Both the position numbers and the translations under genes were made by a program. DNA of 64,000 nt from Tolypeutes matacus (lineage: Eukaryota > Chordata > Mammalia > Cingulata > Chlamyphoridae): the NCBI GenBank assembly GCA_026826555.1, contig JAKSZT010053881.1:6950093-7014092 (forward strand), written 5' to 3'. Within the stretch, counting starts at the first letter, position 1, and the number at the start of each line of letters is the position of its first letter. The notes under the pieces were generated by a model. The model did no database searches. It was not told where the DNA came from and was given only the letters and a program-made list of their open reading frames with translations. Of this stretch, positions 23,401 to 33,104 are shown piece by piece.

Positions 23401-23590
23401 GGGACCCAGACGTCCCCAAGTCCTCAAAGTCCCCAAGCCTCTAAGGCTCCTGATCCCCAAAATGTGGGACAGTGAGCAGGGCTCCCAATTTCAGTTTGGG
23501 ACCCAGACGTCCCCAAGTCCTCAAAGTCCCCAAGCCTCTAAGGCTCCTGATCCCCAAAATGTGGGACAGTGAGCAGGGCTCCCAATTTCC
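23401..23590 (+). repeat. Two-copy 97-bp tandem duplication
   Basis: The unit starting GGGACCCAGACGTCCCC at 23401 restarts at 23498 and stays identical to about 23590. The near identity shows a recent duplication. It lies just after a young SINE. The unit has no recognised function. Confidence 0.95.
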
Positions 23591-23852
23591 AGAACGCTGG
23601 TTCGGTGAGCAACCCCGTCCATCAGGACAGTGGTGGGACACCATCCAATCTGACGAATGCATTTTCTTCCCCTAGGATAACGGGTGGCTCTTAAATTGGG
23701 ACAACTTGCTTGGTTTAATCTTCCTGCCACACCACGTGGCTGCAATGTGGCCAAGAGTGGGCTCTATATGGGACCCTGAATTCTAGTTAAACCTGTGTAA
23801 GAGGAAACAAATGGATCTGAGCCAGGGACCACGTGGTCATGTCTCCTTAAAG

Positions 23853-23909
23853 CAGGAGTTATTAACAAGGGGTCTATGGAACAACAACAAAAAAAGATGA
23901 TAACCCCTG
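23853..23909 (+). mobile_element. Short relic with CAGG...CCTG ends (third hAT-like copy?)
   Basis: Reads CAGGAGTTATTAACAAGG at the left, GGGGTCTATGGAAC inside and TAACCCCTG at the right. It resembles a heavily deleted relative of the elements at 13426 and 17434. Confidence 0.5.
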
Positions 23910-24315
23910 TCTTAAAGGGATGAGGACACGCACACCATTTACTAAAGCTTTCCCCTGTAGAATAAGGAACCTCCTCATGTGCCATCAATTACAATTAAAA
24001 GATTCCTGGCTTTCCTAGCTCCCTATTTCCTTGTAATACTCCAATTCTTCCAGCAAAAAAGGCTTGCAAGGATTTACCCCTTGGAGTAACTAATGAGAAG
24101 CAGCCCCAATTCGTGTCTCGTCGGAGGCAGGGCTCCTCTAGACCCCTTAGCTCTGTATCTAGAAGCTGCCCAGGTATTTTCCTGGAGGAACAAAGCTGGA
24201 GGGTCCTGCATGAAGTTCCTGCTGTGGACAGACACTGGGAGCTTTGTGTCCAGGTAATGCTAAAGTCAAGTCTACCTAAACTAAGAGAAGTGTGTAAAAT
24301 TCTCTCTTCTGTTCT

Positions 24316-24506
24316 TTTTTTTTTTTTTTTTTTTTAAAGATTTTATTTATTTATTCATTTATCCCCCCCCTGCTGCCCGTGCTCGCTGGGTCAGCCAACC
24401 ACGCTGTGCGGGCGGGCCCGCCCCCACCAGGAGGCCCCGGGAACCGAACCCGGGGCCTCCCACATGGTAAACGGGAGCCCCACTGATTGAGCCACAGCCG
24501 CTTCCC
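24316..24506 (-). mobile_element. DAS-SINE, long form, reverse strand, perfect TSD
   Basis: Starts with a T run on the plus strand (A tail on minus), then AAGATTTTATTTATT, the GCTCGCTGGGTCAGCCAACC block and the complement of the B-box, ending GCCACAGCCGCTTCCC. CTCTCTTCTGTTCT flanks it exactly at 24302-24315 and 24507-24520. Confidence 0.95.
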
Positions 24507-24524
24507 CTCTCTTCTGTTCTAACC

Positions 24525-25665
24525 TGTGCTTGCTTTAACTTTGTCAGTCTGCTTGTGCCTAGAAACTCATAAATCAGATTTGGGGTTCGCCTGTTACAAA
24601 GTGGATAATGGTCAAAGGTAACCTAAAAACAAAAATGAGTCTTTAAATGTCAATACTATCTTGCAATTAAAATTGATGTACAAAGAAATCACAAGTGGAA
24701 TTAATTCAACTGTGGAAAAAGAGAAATTTAGCAAAGTTGTTACTAATAAAATTATTCTAGTTGCTTAATGAATGGAAGTCCTCAAATTGTTTTTAAGTGA
24801 AAACTTACTAGAAGCTGTAACTAAAAGTTAAGATCATTATATAGATGCCTTTATATTATAAAACAGCAGAAGGATAGTAACTGAAATTATTACAACTGGG
24901 TGGATGTAGCCTAAACTTAGCTATTGTGATGGTAATCTTAAACTAAATTCACCTTCAATTATGGTTATTTTGTAACTAAGTTCACCTAGCCCTTAAATAT
25001 CAGCTATCGTGGTGGTAATTATGAACTGAGTTTGCCTTTGTTTATGGTTACTTCAAGTCTAGCCTCACCAATTTCCTTTGCTTATGATTATTTCTTGACA
25101 GCTTCTGCCCCCTGTAGCTCAAGGGAAAGCAAACTTGAGACATCCCTGTCTCCTGTCATTGCACTGGTATTAGTGACCCTGCTTTCTCTCGTGGATCCAA
25201 GTGTGGACTAAATTGCTGCCTGGTAGAATTCTTGACCCTCGGGGTTGAATATCCACTCTTCCAGTCCAGCGGCCACCCAGAGTCCTGTTATCCCCAAGGA
25301 CTGGGAAGTGAGGAAGGCCTCCTGCCTTGACTGTTGGGGGTTCCTAAAAGCAGCAATTCATGAGAGAAACAAGTTTCCCTGAGGTTTCGATTGCCTCAGT
25401 GAGTATACATAGAACTAGTCTTGCTCATCCAAGGTCTGCTAAAGTCAAAGTGGAAAATAAGCAAAGTTCTGAAGCAAAGGAAAATTGTATTAAAGCATTG
25501 GGGACATTTTGGTTATAAGCCAATAATTAAGGAACAAAATTCTTGTGCAAAACTGCATGGTCACAGTACAAATTAGAGGGAAAAAAAGCCTTCAAAGAAA
25601 TCTTTCAAATGTTATTTTACAGTTAAACTTATTTTGTAAAAGAATGAAAGTTAAATAATTTTAGT
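24525..25665. other. AT-rich unique DNA with a degenerate tandem repeat
   Basis: At 24908-25060 two related blocks follow each other (AGCTATTGTGATGGTAAT...TTATGGTTATTTTG and AGCTATCGTGGTGGTAAT...TTATGGTTACTTC). Nothing coding is seen. Confidence 0.55.
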
Positions 25666-25666
25666 A

Positions 25667-25855
25667 TGGGAAGCGGCTGTGGCTCAATCAGTAGGGCTCC
25701 CGTTTACCATATAGGAGGCCCTGGGTTCAGTTCCCGGGGCCTCCTGGTGAAGGCAGGCCCGCCCGCACGGTGTGGTTGGCTGACCCAGCGAGCACAAGCA
25801 GCAAGGGGGGGGATAAATGAATAAATAAATAAAATCTTTAAAAAATAATAATAAT
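25667..25855 (+). mobile_element. DAS-SINE, long form, clear TSD
   Basis: Full-length long-form SINE from GGGAAGCGG to an AATAATAATA tail. AATAATTTTAGTA flanks it on both sides. The B-box is slightly changed (GGTTCAGTTCC). Confidence 0.95.
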
Positions 25856-25869
25856 AATAATTTTAGTAA

Positions 25870-27900
25870 TTTGTGTTTCTGTATCAAACTCTATTTGTGT
25901 CTGTCTATTTGCTCAGTGTATATCTTCATACATTGGAATGGTAATATCAAATTAACAAATGAAAATTCTTAGATGAGCTCTATTCAAATCAAATATGCAG
26001 TTATACATGTGAATAAGTATTCCTGGAGCCCAAATTAGACTGAGCAGGATGGAAGTCTAATATAGAAATCTGAATATAGGAATTATTGGAAAAGGGAAAG
26101 AGTTTCCTGAGCTCTTTGACCTACCCAGCCCCCAAGGCCTTCTCTTTGCGGGAGCTCTGAGGGAGGGGCTAAGTATAGCAGATTAAAACTCTTCTAGGCT
26201 GAGGAATTAAGAATCACAATTTGTCCTGAAATCCCCCAATGTAAACCTTTAACAACCTTAAAATAAGGGTAGTTAATAGTCTATTATTACCAAATTTCAG
26301 TAAGTAAAGGAAAAGTCCTTGAAAGTTATGAAAAGATCTTTCCTAAATTATAATTAAAATAAACACTTGTAATATATTCAAGAACCTAGCAGTCAGTATG
26401 CTTTTAAGATTATTCAGCTTTAGAATTTATTTTAAAAGTTTTAGCCTCCTGTAAAGGAAGGAAAAAGAACATTCCTTGCATAAACTATAACAGTTTCAAT
26501 TTTATTTAGCTTGGGTGTTATCTCCCTAGGTTTATAAAATACCAAGTATATGATTTAAATGTAAAGTAACCAGTCTATGTGGTTATGGTTAATTATAAGG
26601 AGTTTGTGAAAGCATCTTCTAAACTGAAGTATTTAAATGGCTAATTTCAGGAAGCCATTTATTAAAAACCTAAATTAATATTAATAGCAAAAATTAATTT
26701 AAAAAACTAATTTCAGAACAGGGAAACCTGTAAGAGGCCACCTCAATCTGCATGTTAAAGTGGTGGTAAGGAAAGATAATCTTGATGCCATTGGGAATCT
26801 TCAGTTTTCATAAAATAACTGAAAAATTAAGTTTCCTGTGCTGCTAAAATAAAATACTTTCATGGTAAAGGTATAGAAGTAAAAAGTGAAGTACTAAAAT
26901 AGTTAAGTTCATTTGATATGTTATACATAGTGTTGGAAGTGTTTAGAAAGTGTATAAAAATCAAAAGAGATAGACTTAAGTATTATCAAATTCTCTTATA
27001 CATTCATACTAGGCCTTCAATACACTGCATTTTGCCTCACCATTTGAGTTATTGGCCAGGTTGGTCACTGACCTCTGAAACAATAAAGGTATCTGCTACA
27101 TCTCTGGTTATGCTCCTGAAGTGGATGGAGACTACGATGGATGTAGTTTCAAACTCCTGCAGCAGCCAGTGATGGTTGGATATGGCCAGACATACAATGA
27201 TATTGTCTCCAGACTGGCACTGTTTCATAGTGCCAAAGGGTGCTATGCACCAGGCCGGTGAATTACTGGAGCCTACCTTCTTCCCAGCTTCTCTCTAGGG
27301 TCAACGGTGCGGCAGCATGCTGGCTGTGTGAAGGACATAGCAAGTGGAGCAGTGATTACCAGAGTGATGTAAATAGAACTTAAACACAACTGGCATTATG
27401 GCCTGCTTCCAAGGAGAAATAACATGTAAGGTATTGCAAACCTGGAGCTTAGATCTATTGATTGCAGCTCAGAGAGAAACTGTGATGCATTGGGTATTGC
27501 ATTAATTAGTATTAAGTACTGTACCTATATCTCCTACTCTAGATATATGCCTGATGATTATGGTAGTATTTTTTCTATTCTAGATCATATGCAGAGGGAC
27601 ATTGAACATGTCAAAAGTCCTGATAAACTTCATTTTCTAAGTAGTAGATAAACATGTCTGTAATATAAAGGAATAGCCACCTTGCCTGACAGCAGTGGGG
27701 GCAACAGCCCTTTTAATTTAAAAAGGCCACCAAATTAACTTGGGGGCGACCTCTCACAGTCTTCAGCCCACACCAGGTGAATGACAAGCTTAACCCAGGT
27801 CTCCCTCCTGGCCCTTATTCCAGATCCTGTCCCACTCATACCCTGGGGAGGACTGGCAAACCCACATGCCATCCTGCTAGGGCTAAACATTTCCCACCAG
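25870..27900. other. AT-rich DNA, no confirmed gene
   Basis: Mostly AT-rich with no recognised repeats. A stretch at 27079-27258 is open for 60 codons and reads a peptide of unusual quality for such DNA (YISGYAPEVDGDYDGCSF), but I cannot assign a family. It might be a decayed retrocopy or chance. Confidence 0.35.
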
Positions 27901-27974
27901 AAGGGAAACAGCGAACAAGGTGGCTAGGACCCACTTCAGCTTAGCCCCGTCAAGGAGACCTATGGGTAACCTTT

Positions 27975-28245
27975 CCTCACCCAGGACCTGAAAACCAGGT
28001 CCTGATCAAAACCTGGCAGGGGAACAGACCTCACTCTCAATTAGAGCCAAAATGGAAGGGGCCTTACTCTGGTTCTGATCACTACCACAGCAGTTAAAGT
28101 TAAAGGGATTGCCAGCTGGGTGCACTTATCCGGAGTGAGGCCAGCTGCCCAAGAAAGTGCTAGCTCACCAAAAGCACATGATGGGACGTACACGTGCCAG
28201 TCATTGGACAGCCTGAAACACCTCCTCAAGAGACAAAGCTAAGTA
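27975..28245 (+). pseudogene. ERV pol remnant: integrase C-terminal domain
   Basis: Two successive frames read a stretch like the C-terminal DNA-binding end of gammaretroviral integrase, with a PKWKGPY block near 28048 (the GPY/F module). A frameshift follows it, after which the frame resumes to about 28240. No catalytic core lies within reach. It is a broken fossil, listed for description only. Confidence 0.8.
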
Positions 28246-28445
28246 GTGTCTGTGTCAAAGCCAGCTGTTCCCTCTAACTGTAGCCCAAACGCCTATTGCT
28301 AGGGGGAGGGCAAGCCACGCACCCCTTAAGCAAGCTTGTCTGTTTTCATTTCCTGTAGTTTCTCCCTATGCAATAACTAAAAGGGCAATGCTTCTTATCC
28401 CCCTCTTAGCTAGCTGTCTTAAGCATAACCACCACCATAGCAAAC

Positions 28446-29035
28446 TGGGATTGGCAATTTATACCAAAGCCCATTACCTATTACAATCTCTCCCTAAAGC
28501 TAACTAACAGTATAGAAGAAACTAGCTGTGTCTTAGAAGTCCTAAAACAGCAGACAAACTCTCTTGCTGCTGTAGTACTGCAAAATCACAGAGCCCTTCA
28601 CATGCTAACAACAGCAGGGGGGCAGGGGGGTGGGGGTGGGGGATATGCCTATTTCTCAAGAAAAATGCTGTTTCTATATAAAGCACTCTGGAATAGTCCT
28701 AAACAGCATTTGAAACCTGCAAGATAAAGCCCACCAACTTCAAGGAAACGCAGCCGCTGAAGGCACCTGGCCTTTCTCACTCTCATGGTCCAGTATGTCA
28801 TAGCTGACCCCCCTTTTGGGGCCTACTTACCACCATCTTCTTTTTCCTTTTAGTGGGGCCGTATGTCTTCAAAATTCTAAGTTTATTTCTTCCAGAATGA
28901 ATGCCTTCCAAAACAAGATATTAGTCACACGGGCATTTCAGCCAATTCCAACCACAGTGTCAGACCCGTCTTCCCTCAACCTCAATAGAATAGCCAGAGG
29001 TTTATGCCCTGTCAGGCAGGGACTGCTGCCCTAAC
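28446..29035 (+). pseudogene. ERV env remnant: transmembrane subunit
   Basis: A frame of nearly 60 codons from 28446 has the heptad-rich ectodomain, including the region that corresponds to the conserved immunosuppressive-type segment of gammaretroviral envelopes. A G-rich tract (28615-28643) distorts the frame. After it, the double-cysteine part of the CX6CC motif is visible near 28665, but the first cysteine is not seen. The frame 28816-29034 carries a hydrophobic membrane span and a short tail. Stops and frameshifts break the gene, and the surface subunit is largely absent. Confidence 0.82.
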
Positions 29036-29104
29036 CAGCAGGAAGTAACTACAGGAAGAATGATCATCGCCCCTCAGCACCCCTTAAGAATAAGGGCGTG
29101 AACT

Positions 29105-29119
29105 CTCTGAGGGGGGAGT
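29105..29119 (+). promoter_or_regulatory. ERV polypurine tract
   Basis: TGAGGGGGGAGT sits directly before the LTR start at 29120, where a retroviral plus-strand primer is expected. Confidence 0.75.
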
Positions 29120-29561
29120 TGAGGCAGTTTAGTACAGGGTAATGGAGAAGATGACCCACAACATGGCTGACAGACAACATGGGCGGCAGACTGCATGGCC
29201 AGCAGACAACATGGCTGCTAGACCTCGCTGGGACCTTGAGTTTAAACTTGAGGTTCCAGTTTCACTTTCCAGGACCTCCCCTTGGCCCCAGATATTCCAA
29301 AATGGCCTCACCATTGGCCCCCACCATAGGTGGGGTAACCAATAACTGCCGGGGCCCATCCCCTTATCATTAGCAAGAAGGTGGAATAATTAACAGTTTA
29401 AAAGGTAATCACACAAAGCAGAGACCACTCTCTCTGCCTAGAGGGGCCCGTATCAAGTCTAGGTGTGTATTTCTGTCTTTCCCATTTCTCAGCAAGCTCT
29501 GTTCTTTCTCCCATTTCCCAAATAAATTCTTTTTATTGGCCTAACTAAACTGGTGTGTTCA
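29120..29561 (+). mobile_element. ERV 3' LTR
   Basis: Begins TGAGGCAGTTTAG right after the polypurine tract. An AATAAA lies at 29521 and a TG...CA end fits TGTGTTCA at 29561, giving about 442 bp. It contains a short ACATGG/GCAGAC repeat cluster at 29160-29215. No 5' partner LTR was seen in the window. The exact 3' edge is uncertain by about 15 bases. Confidence 0.8.
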
Positions 29562-29788
29562 GAAATTCTTTTATGCATCATAGCCAAGAACCTAGATGAA
29601 TCAAATGCTTCCCTGTCTTCAGTATCAGCTTTTAAGTAGCCTTTATCTTGATTCAGTGTGTGCCCTCTTACTGCAGTCCTTTATTTTCTGGAGCTTTGAG
29701 AAAGATGTTTCTGGCAGTCTTGCTGGTTGTTCAAAGTTTCTGTGAGTGGAAGGAACTGTGAAACGTATCACTCCACCACCTTGATTGG

Positions 29789-30676
29789 TGTGATGGTTTG
29801 GAGCTGTATGTATCCCAGAAAAACATGTTCTTCAATCTAATCCATTCCTGTGGGTACAAACCCATATAAGTAGGACCTTTTGATGAAGTTACTTCAATTA
29901 AGACGGTATAGCCCACCTCAATCAGGATGCATCTTAATCCTATTACTGGAGTTCTTTATAGGTGGAGTGAACTTCAGACAGAGAGAGAGAGCTGTTGGCG
30001 TGGGGCGCCATATGTTGGCATTCAGGAACTGGGTCTGTGAAAACGGTGTCGCGGATGAGAAAGAAAGAATAAAACAAAGAAAAACTGGGATCAGGGGACC
30101 CTCTGTCCGATATGGAGAGAAGAGAAGAGCCCCGCCACCTCCTAAGGTGTGGCTTTTATTTGGGCTTTAGAACAAAGAAAATATGTATGTACATATACAA
30201 AGGCAATAGATACTTGACAGTTTACATTTCACTAAAATGAGCAAGTCTTAAAAGTTAATGGCTCAGTTCCTCTTTTCCTTCCTGAAATTTACAGACATTG
30301 TAAATCTTACAAGCTCAAGATGTTTCCCCACCCAGCTCCTATTAGCATGAGACTGGAGGGCTTGTTTCCTCCATTCCAGGGTGACCTTCTTTGTTGTCAG
30401 TTGTCATGGCCTTTAATTGAAACCCCATCAGAGAGCCACAGGAAGCAAGTTTTACCAGGAAGAGAAGGGAGAGACCAGGACATGCCACCATGTACCTTGC
30501 CATGTGACAAGCTAAGGACCCCAGGATCACCGGCAGCCAGCCCCATAATGCTACAGTCTTTGGGGAGAAAGCATTGCCTTGATGATACCTTGATTTGGAC
30601 TTTTATTTCCATTGTTTAAGTCAATACATTTCATGCTCTTTGCTCATTTCATGCTATTTGCTGGGAAACTAAAACA
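29789..30676 (+). mobile_element. MaLR-type solo LTR split by a nested LTR
   Basis: Starts TGTGATGGTTTGGAGC and ends GGGAAACTAAAACA, in the style of MaLR LTRs (blocks GGGTACAAACCC, TATAAGTAGGACC, CAATCAGGATGC, CCTTGATGATACC, TTGATTTGGACTT). It is flanked by ATTGG at 29784-29788 and 30677-30681, an exact 5-bp target duplication as ERVL/MaLR elements make. The interval 29993-30430 is a later insertion. Confidence 0.9.
29993..30430 (-). mobile_element. Solo LTR nested in the MaLR LTR, 6-bp TSD (ERV2-like)
   Basis: A 438-bp insert that begins TGTTGGCGTGGGGCGCC and ends AACCCCATCA on the plus strand, so both ends fit TG...CA. GAGAGC is repeated exactly at 29987-29992 and 30431-30436. Read on the minus strand it has AATAAAAGCC (near 30155), a polyadenylation-type signal, which gives the orientation. 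A 6-bp duplication fits betaretrovirus-like (class II) elements. No internal viral sequence remains. Confidence 0.85.
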
Positions 30677-30681
30677 ATTGG

Positions 30682-31185
30682 TGTGGACTTTGTGCCTCAG
30701 GTTTTGAATTTGTAAAAGTGGAAATAATGATCCATATCTCATAGAACAGGTTGAGGACTAAATTTCTGTGAACATTTTAATTATTTATAAGATGTGAATA
30801 TCAGACTCCTGGTGGGAAGTGCCTCCTGAGTCTAATCACCTGATATGAATATATACTGTCTCCTGTTGTGGTTAAAGGCATTCTACCACTTCACTTGCGA
30901 ATTTTATTGAGCTGTTTCCTTGTTGAAAACAGGGAGTATAGCCAGATAATGTAAACCAAGGATCACAATCTCCAGTGTCTAGAGTAGACAGATACGTAGT
31001 TTAAATGTGCATCGGGTATTGGAAACATTAAGGATATTTGTAGGAAATATTCACATGGGTACAATGAAATATTTATTATTTAAAAACCATTGGGTATACA
31101 AAATGACAAAGGGTCATTTTGTATACCCAAAGGGTCCTTTATTCTGCCTCAGAATAAAGGATCAGGCGAGCAGTCAAGGCTCTTC
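30682..31185. other. Unique DNA holding an 18-bp hairpin
   Basis: No gene. TTGGGTATACAAAATGAC at 31090-31107 and its exact complement at 31113-31130 form a perfect stem with a 5-base loop. Confidence 0.6.
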
Positions 31186-31198
31186 GGAACTGCTAGAG

Positions 31199-31289
31199 GG
31201 GGATGGATGTGGCTCAAATGGTTGGGCATCCGTCTCCCATATGGAGGGCCCTGGGTTTGATCCCCGGGGCCTCCTGGTAAAAAAAAAAA
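31199..31289 (+). mobile_element. DAS-SINE, short tRNA-only form, perfect TSD
   Basis: A-box TGGCTCAAATGG and B-box GGTTTGATCCC (one change), then an A tail. GGAACTGCTAGAG flanks it exactly at 31186-31198 and 31290-31302. Confidence 0.94.
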
Positions 31290-32744
31290 GGAACTGCTAG
31301 AGCTGAGACCTGATTTCAGCAGGGGCAGCAGCTACTTGGCTGCTGGGTTTGCCATACAGGAATTACTTCAGATTTACCAGATATTCTGGTTGTTAATGGC
31401 ACTGGAATTCTGGATATTTATGTGAAATTTCCTGATTATTAACTATTGGCAAATGATTAAATTAAAAACACACTGTGCAGTTAAAACACATCTGGATGCT
31501 TTGGGACTATAGGGTGTCAGGCTATTACACAAAAACGAAAGGGAGAAAAAATCAAGACTTCCAGGAAGATCGGCTAGAAAGACACCAGACTCTCTCCTCT
31601 CCCAGAAAAACACCTAGAGGACAGGCAAAAACAGCCTGGAAAAAAAAAATATTCTAGGGTTTAGAACACCAAGGGAAGGCTGGACACCACCCAGAAAAGA
31701 GGGGAAAAGGCAAAGAATCTTGAGGGCAAATTGTGAGTTAAAGCTGCAGCTGCTGGTGCCCTCTTCCACCCTATAGACAATTTTGAATTCTCAGACTTCA
31801 GGCTGGCAGCTACAAACAGGAGCCTTTAGGGGTCTACCTCCCCAGGAAATGGGAAAGAGAGGTACACAGCCTAAGGCAGACTCAGCTTTTGACCCACAGA
31901 TTTGGTCTGCTGTGTTCCATGAGCCCTTCCAAGCCCGGAGGGACTGTGCCATTGTTTGCCCTGGGAGCTGGCACAGGACTAAAGAAATCTGACCTTTTCC
32001 AACACCCTCCCTACTGACCAGTACTGGTTGTTGAGGATGCAGAGAGGAGTGGAACTATTTCCTACACGGGAAAAGAGGGGGGCCTGCCAGCAAAGGTTGG
32101 GGAACAACCTCTGAGAAAGTTTGAATTATGAGGCTCTTAGCCTCCAGGCAGGATCCACTATTACATTGATCCAGTCCCTGTTGCAGTAAACACTCTGACC
32201 AGGCCTTGAACTGAGAAGACTGACAAAGAGCACCATCTGCTGGCTAACCACAGAAGTGCATGTGAGGAAATTTAAATAGGATTTTTCTAGCCTTTATAGC
32301 CACCCTCTCCAAGGCCCTTGGAAATAGGTCTGCAACCCATTACTGGGTCCAGGGGATTTAAGCTATTAACAGGGACAATCCTAAAGACCCAGAACAGACT
32401 GAACCATGAGTCAAAGAACAGCAGTAACACACAGCCTCACGCCACTTAGTCCCTATGAAAAAGAGAGAAATTGAGCATCCGAGTAAATGCACCATCCGAA
32501 TCAGATGCCTAGACATCATCAATAAATTACAGGCAATACTAACAAAGTGGAATAGCCAAAACAAAAGAATATATCAAATTCTCAATTGAGATACAGGATT
32601 TGAGACAACTAATCAATGAGATCCATACAAATTTCCAAAATCAGATTAATGAGTTGGAAGACAATATGGCTAAAGACATAAAGGACATCAAGAAGACACT
32701 AGGCAAGCACAAAGAAGAATTTGAAAACCTGACTAGAAAAATAA

Positions 32745-32815
32745 GATTTACTTTTTAAATCTGTTTTTAATTGTTTTATAGATTCAATTATTAAATGTAC
32801 AAAATAAAGTTTAAA
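32745..32815 (+). mobile_element. Tiny 5'-truncated L1 tail inside L1 ORF1
   Basis: Only about 70 bases of an L1 3'UTR are present: a T-rich start, then TTATTAAATGTACAAAATAAAG and an A run. This is the same terminus as the elements at 1-1870. AAAAATAA-like sequence flanks both sides. The matching uninterrupted ORF1 sequence is at about 6730. Confidence 0.85.
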
Positions 32816-32918
32816 AAAAATAACAGAGCTCATCAGAATGAAAGACATGATAGGTGAAAAAAAAAAAACACAGTAGAAGCATACAACAGCAGATTCAAAA
32901 TGATAGAAGAAAGAATAA

Positions 32919-33104
32919 GGGAAGCGGCTGTGGCTCAATCAGTAGGGCTCCCGTTTACCATATGGGAGGCCCCTGGTTCGGTTCCCGGGGCCTCCTGGTG
33001 AAGGCAAGCCTGCCTGCACGGCTGGTTAGCTGACCCAGCGAGCACAAGCAGCAAGGGGGGGATAAATGAATAAATAAAAATAAAATCTTTAAAAAAAAAA
33101 AAAA
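32919..33104 (+). mobile_element. DAS-SINE, long form, in L1 ORF1
   Basis: Full long-form SINE with an A tail. GAAAGAATAAG flanks it on both sides. Sense to the host L1. Confidence 0.95.

Larger units (their letters stand above)
27905..29561 (+). mobile_element. Gammaretrovirus-like (class I) ERV, 3' half only
   Basis: In order: the end of an integrase, a shortened envelope region ending in the transmembrane subunit, a polypurine tract and a 3' LTR. No gag, protease, reverse transcriptase or 5' LTR was recognised upstream. The envelope surface part is nearly missing, so a large internal deletion is likely. Frames are broken throughout. Class I ERVs are typical old germline residents in mammals. 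Confidence 0.85.

Noticed and set aside
23401..23590. A retroviral leader or start of the 5' half of the ERV
   Set aside because: The duplicated unit has no LTR ends, primer site or gag-like frame, and lies over 4 kb from the ERV remains with unrelated DNA between.
29998..30018. A retroviral primer-binding site on the minus strand (GGCGCCCCACG)
   Set aside because: It resembles a lysine-tRNA binding site, but the 6-bp target duplication places it inside the LTR end, and no internal viral sequence follows.
29880..30170. 96-codon frame across the nested LTRs
   Set aside because: It spans the junction of two solo LTRs, so it cannot be an inherited gene.
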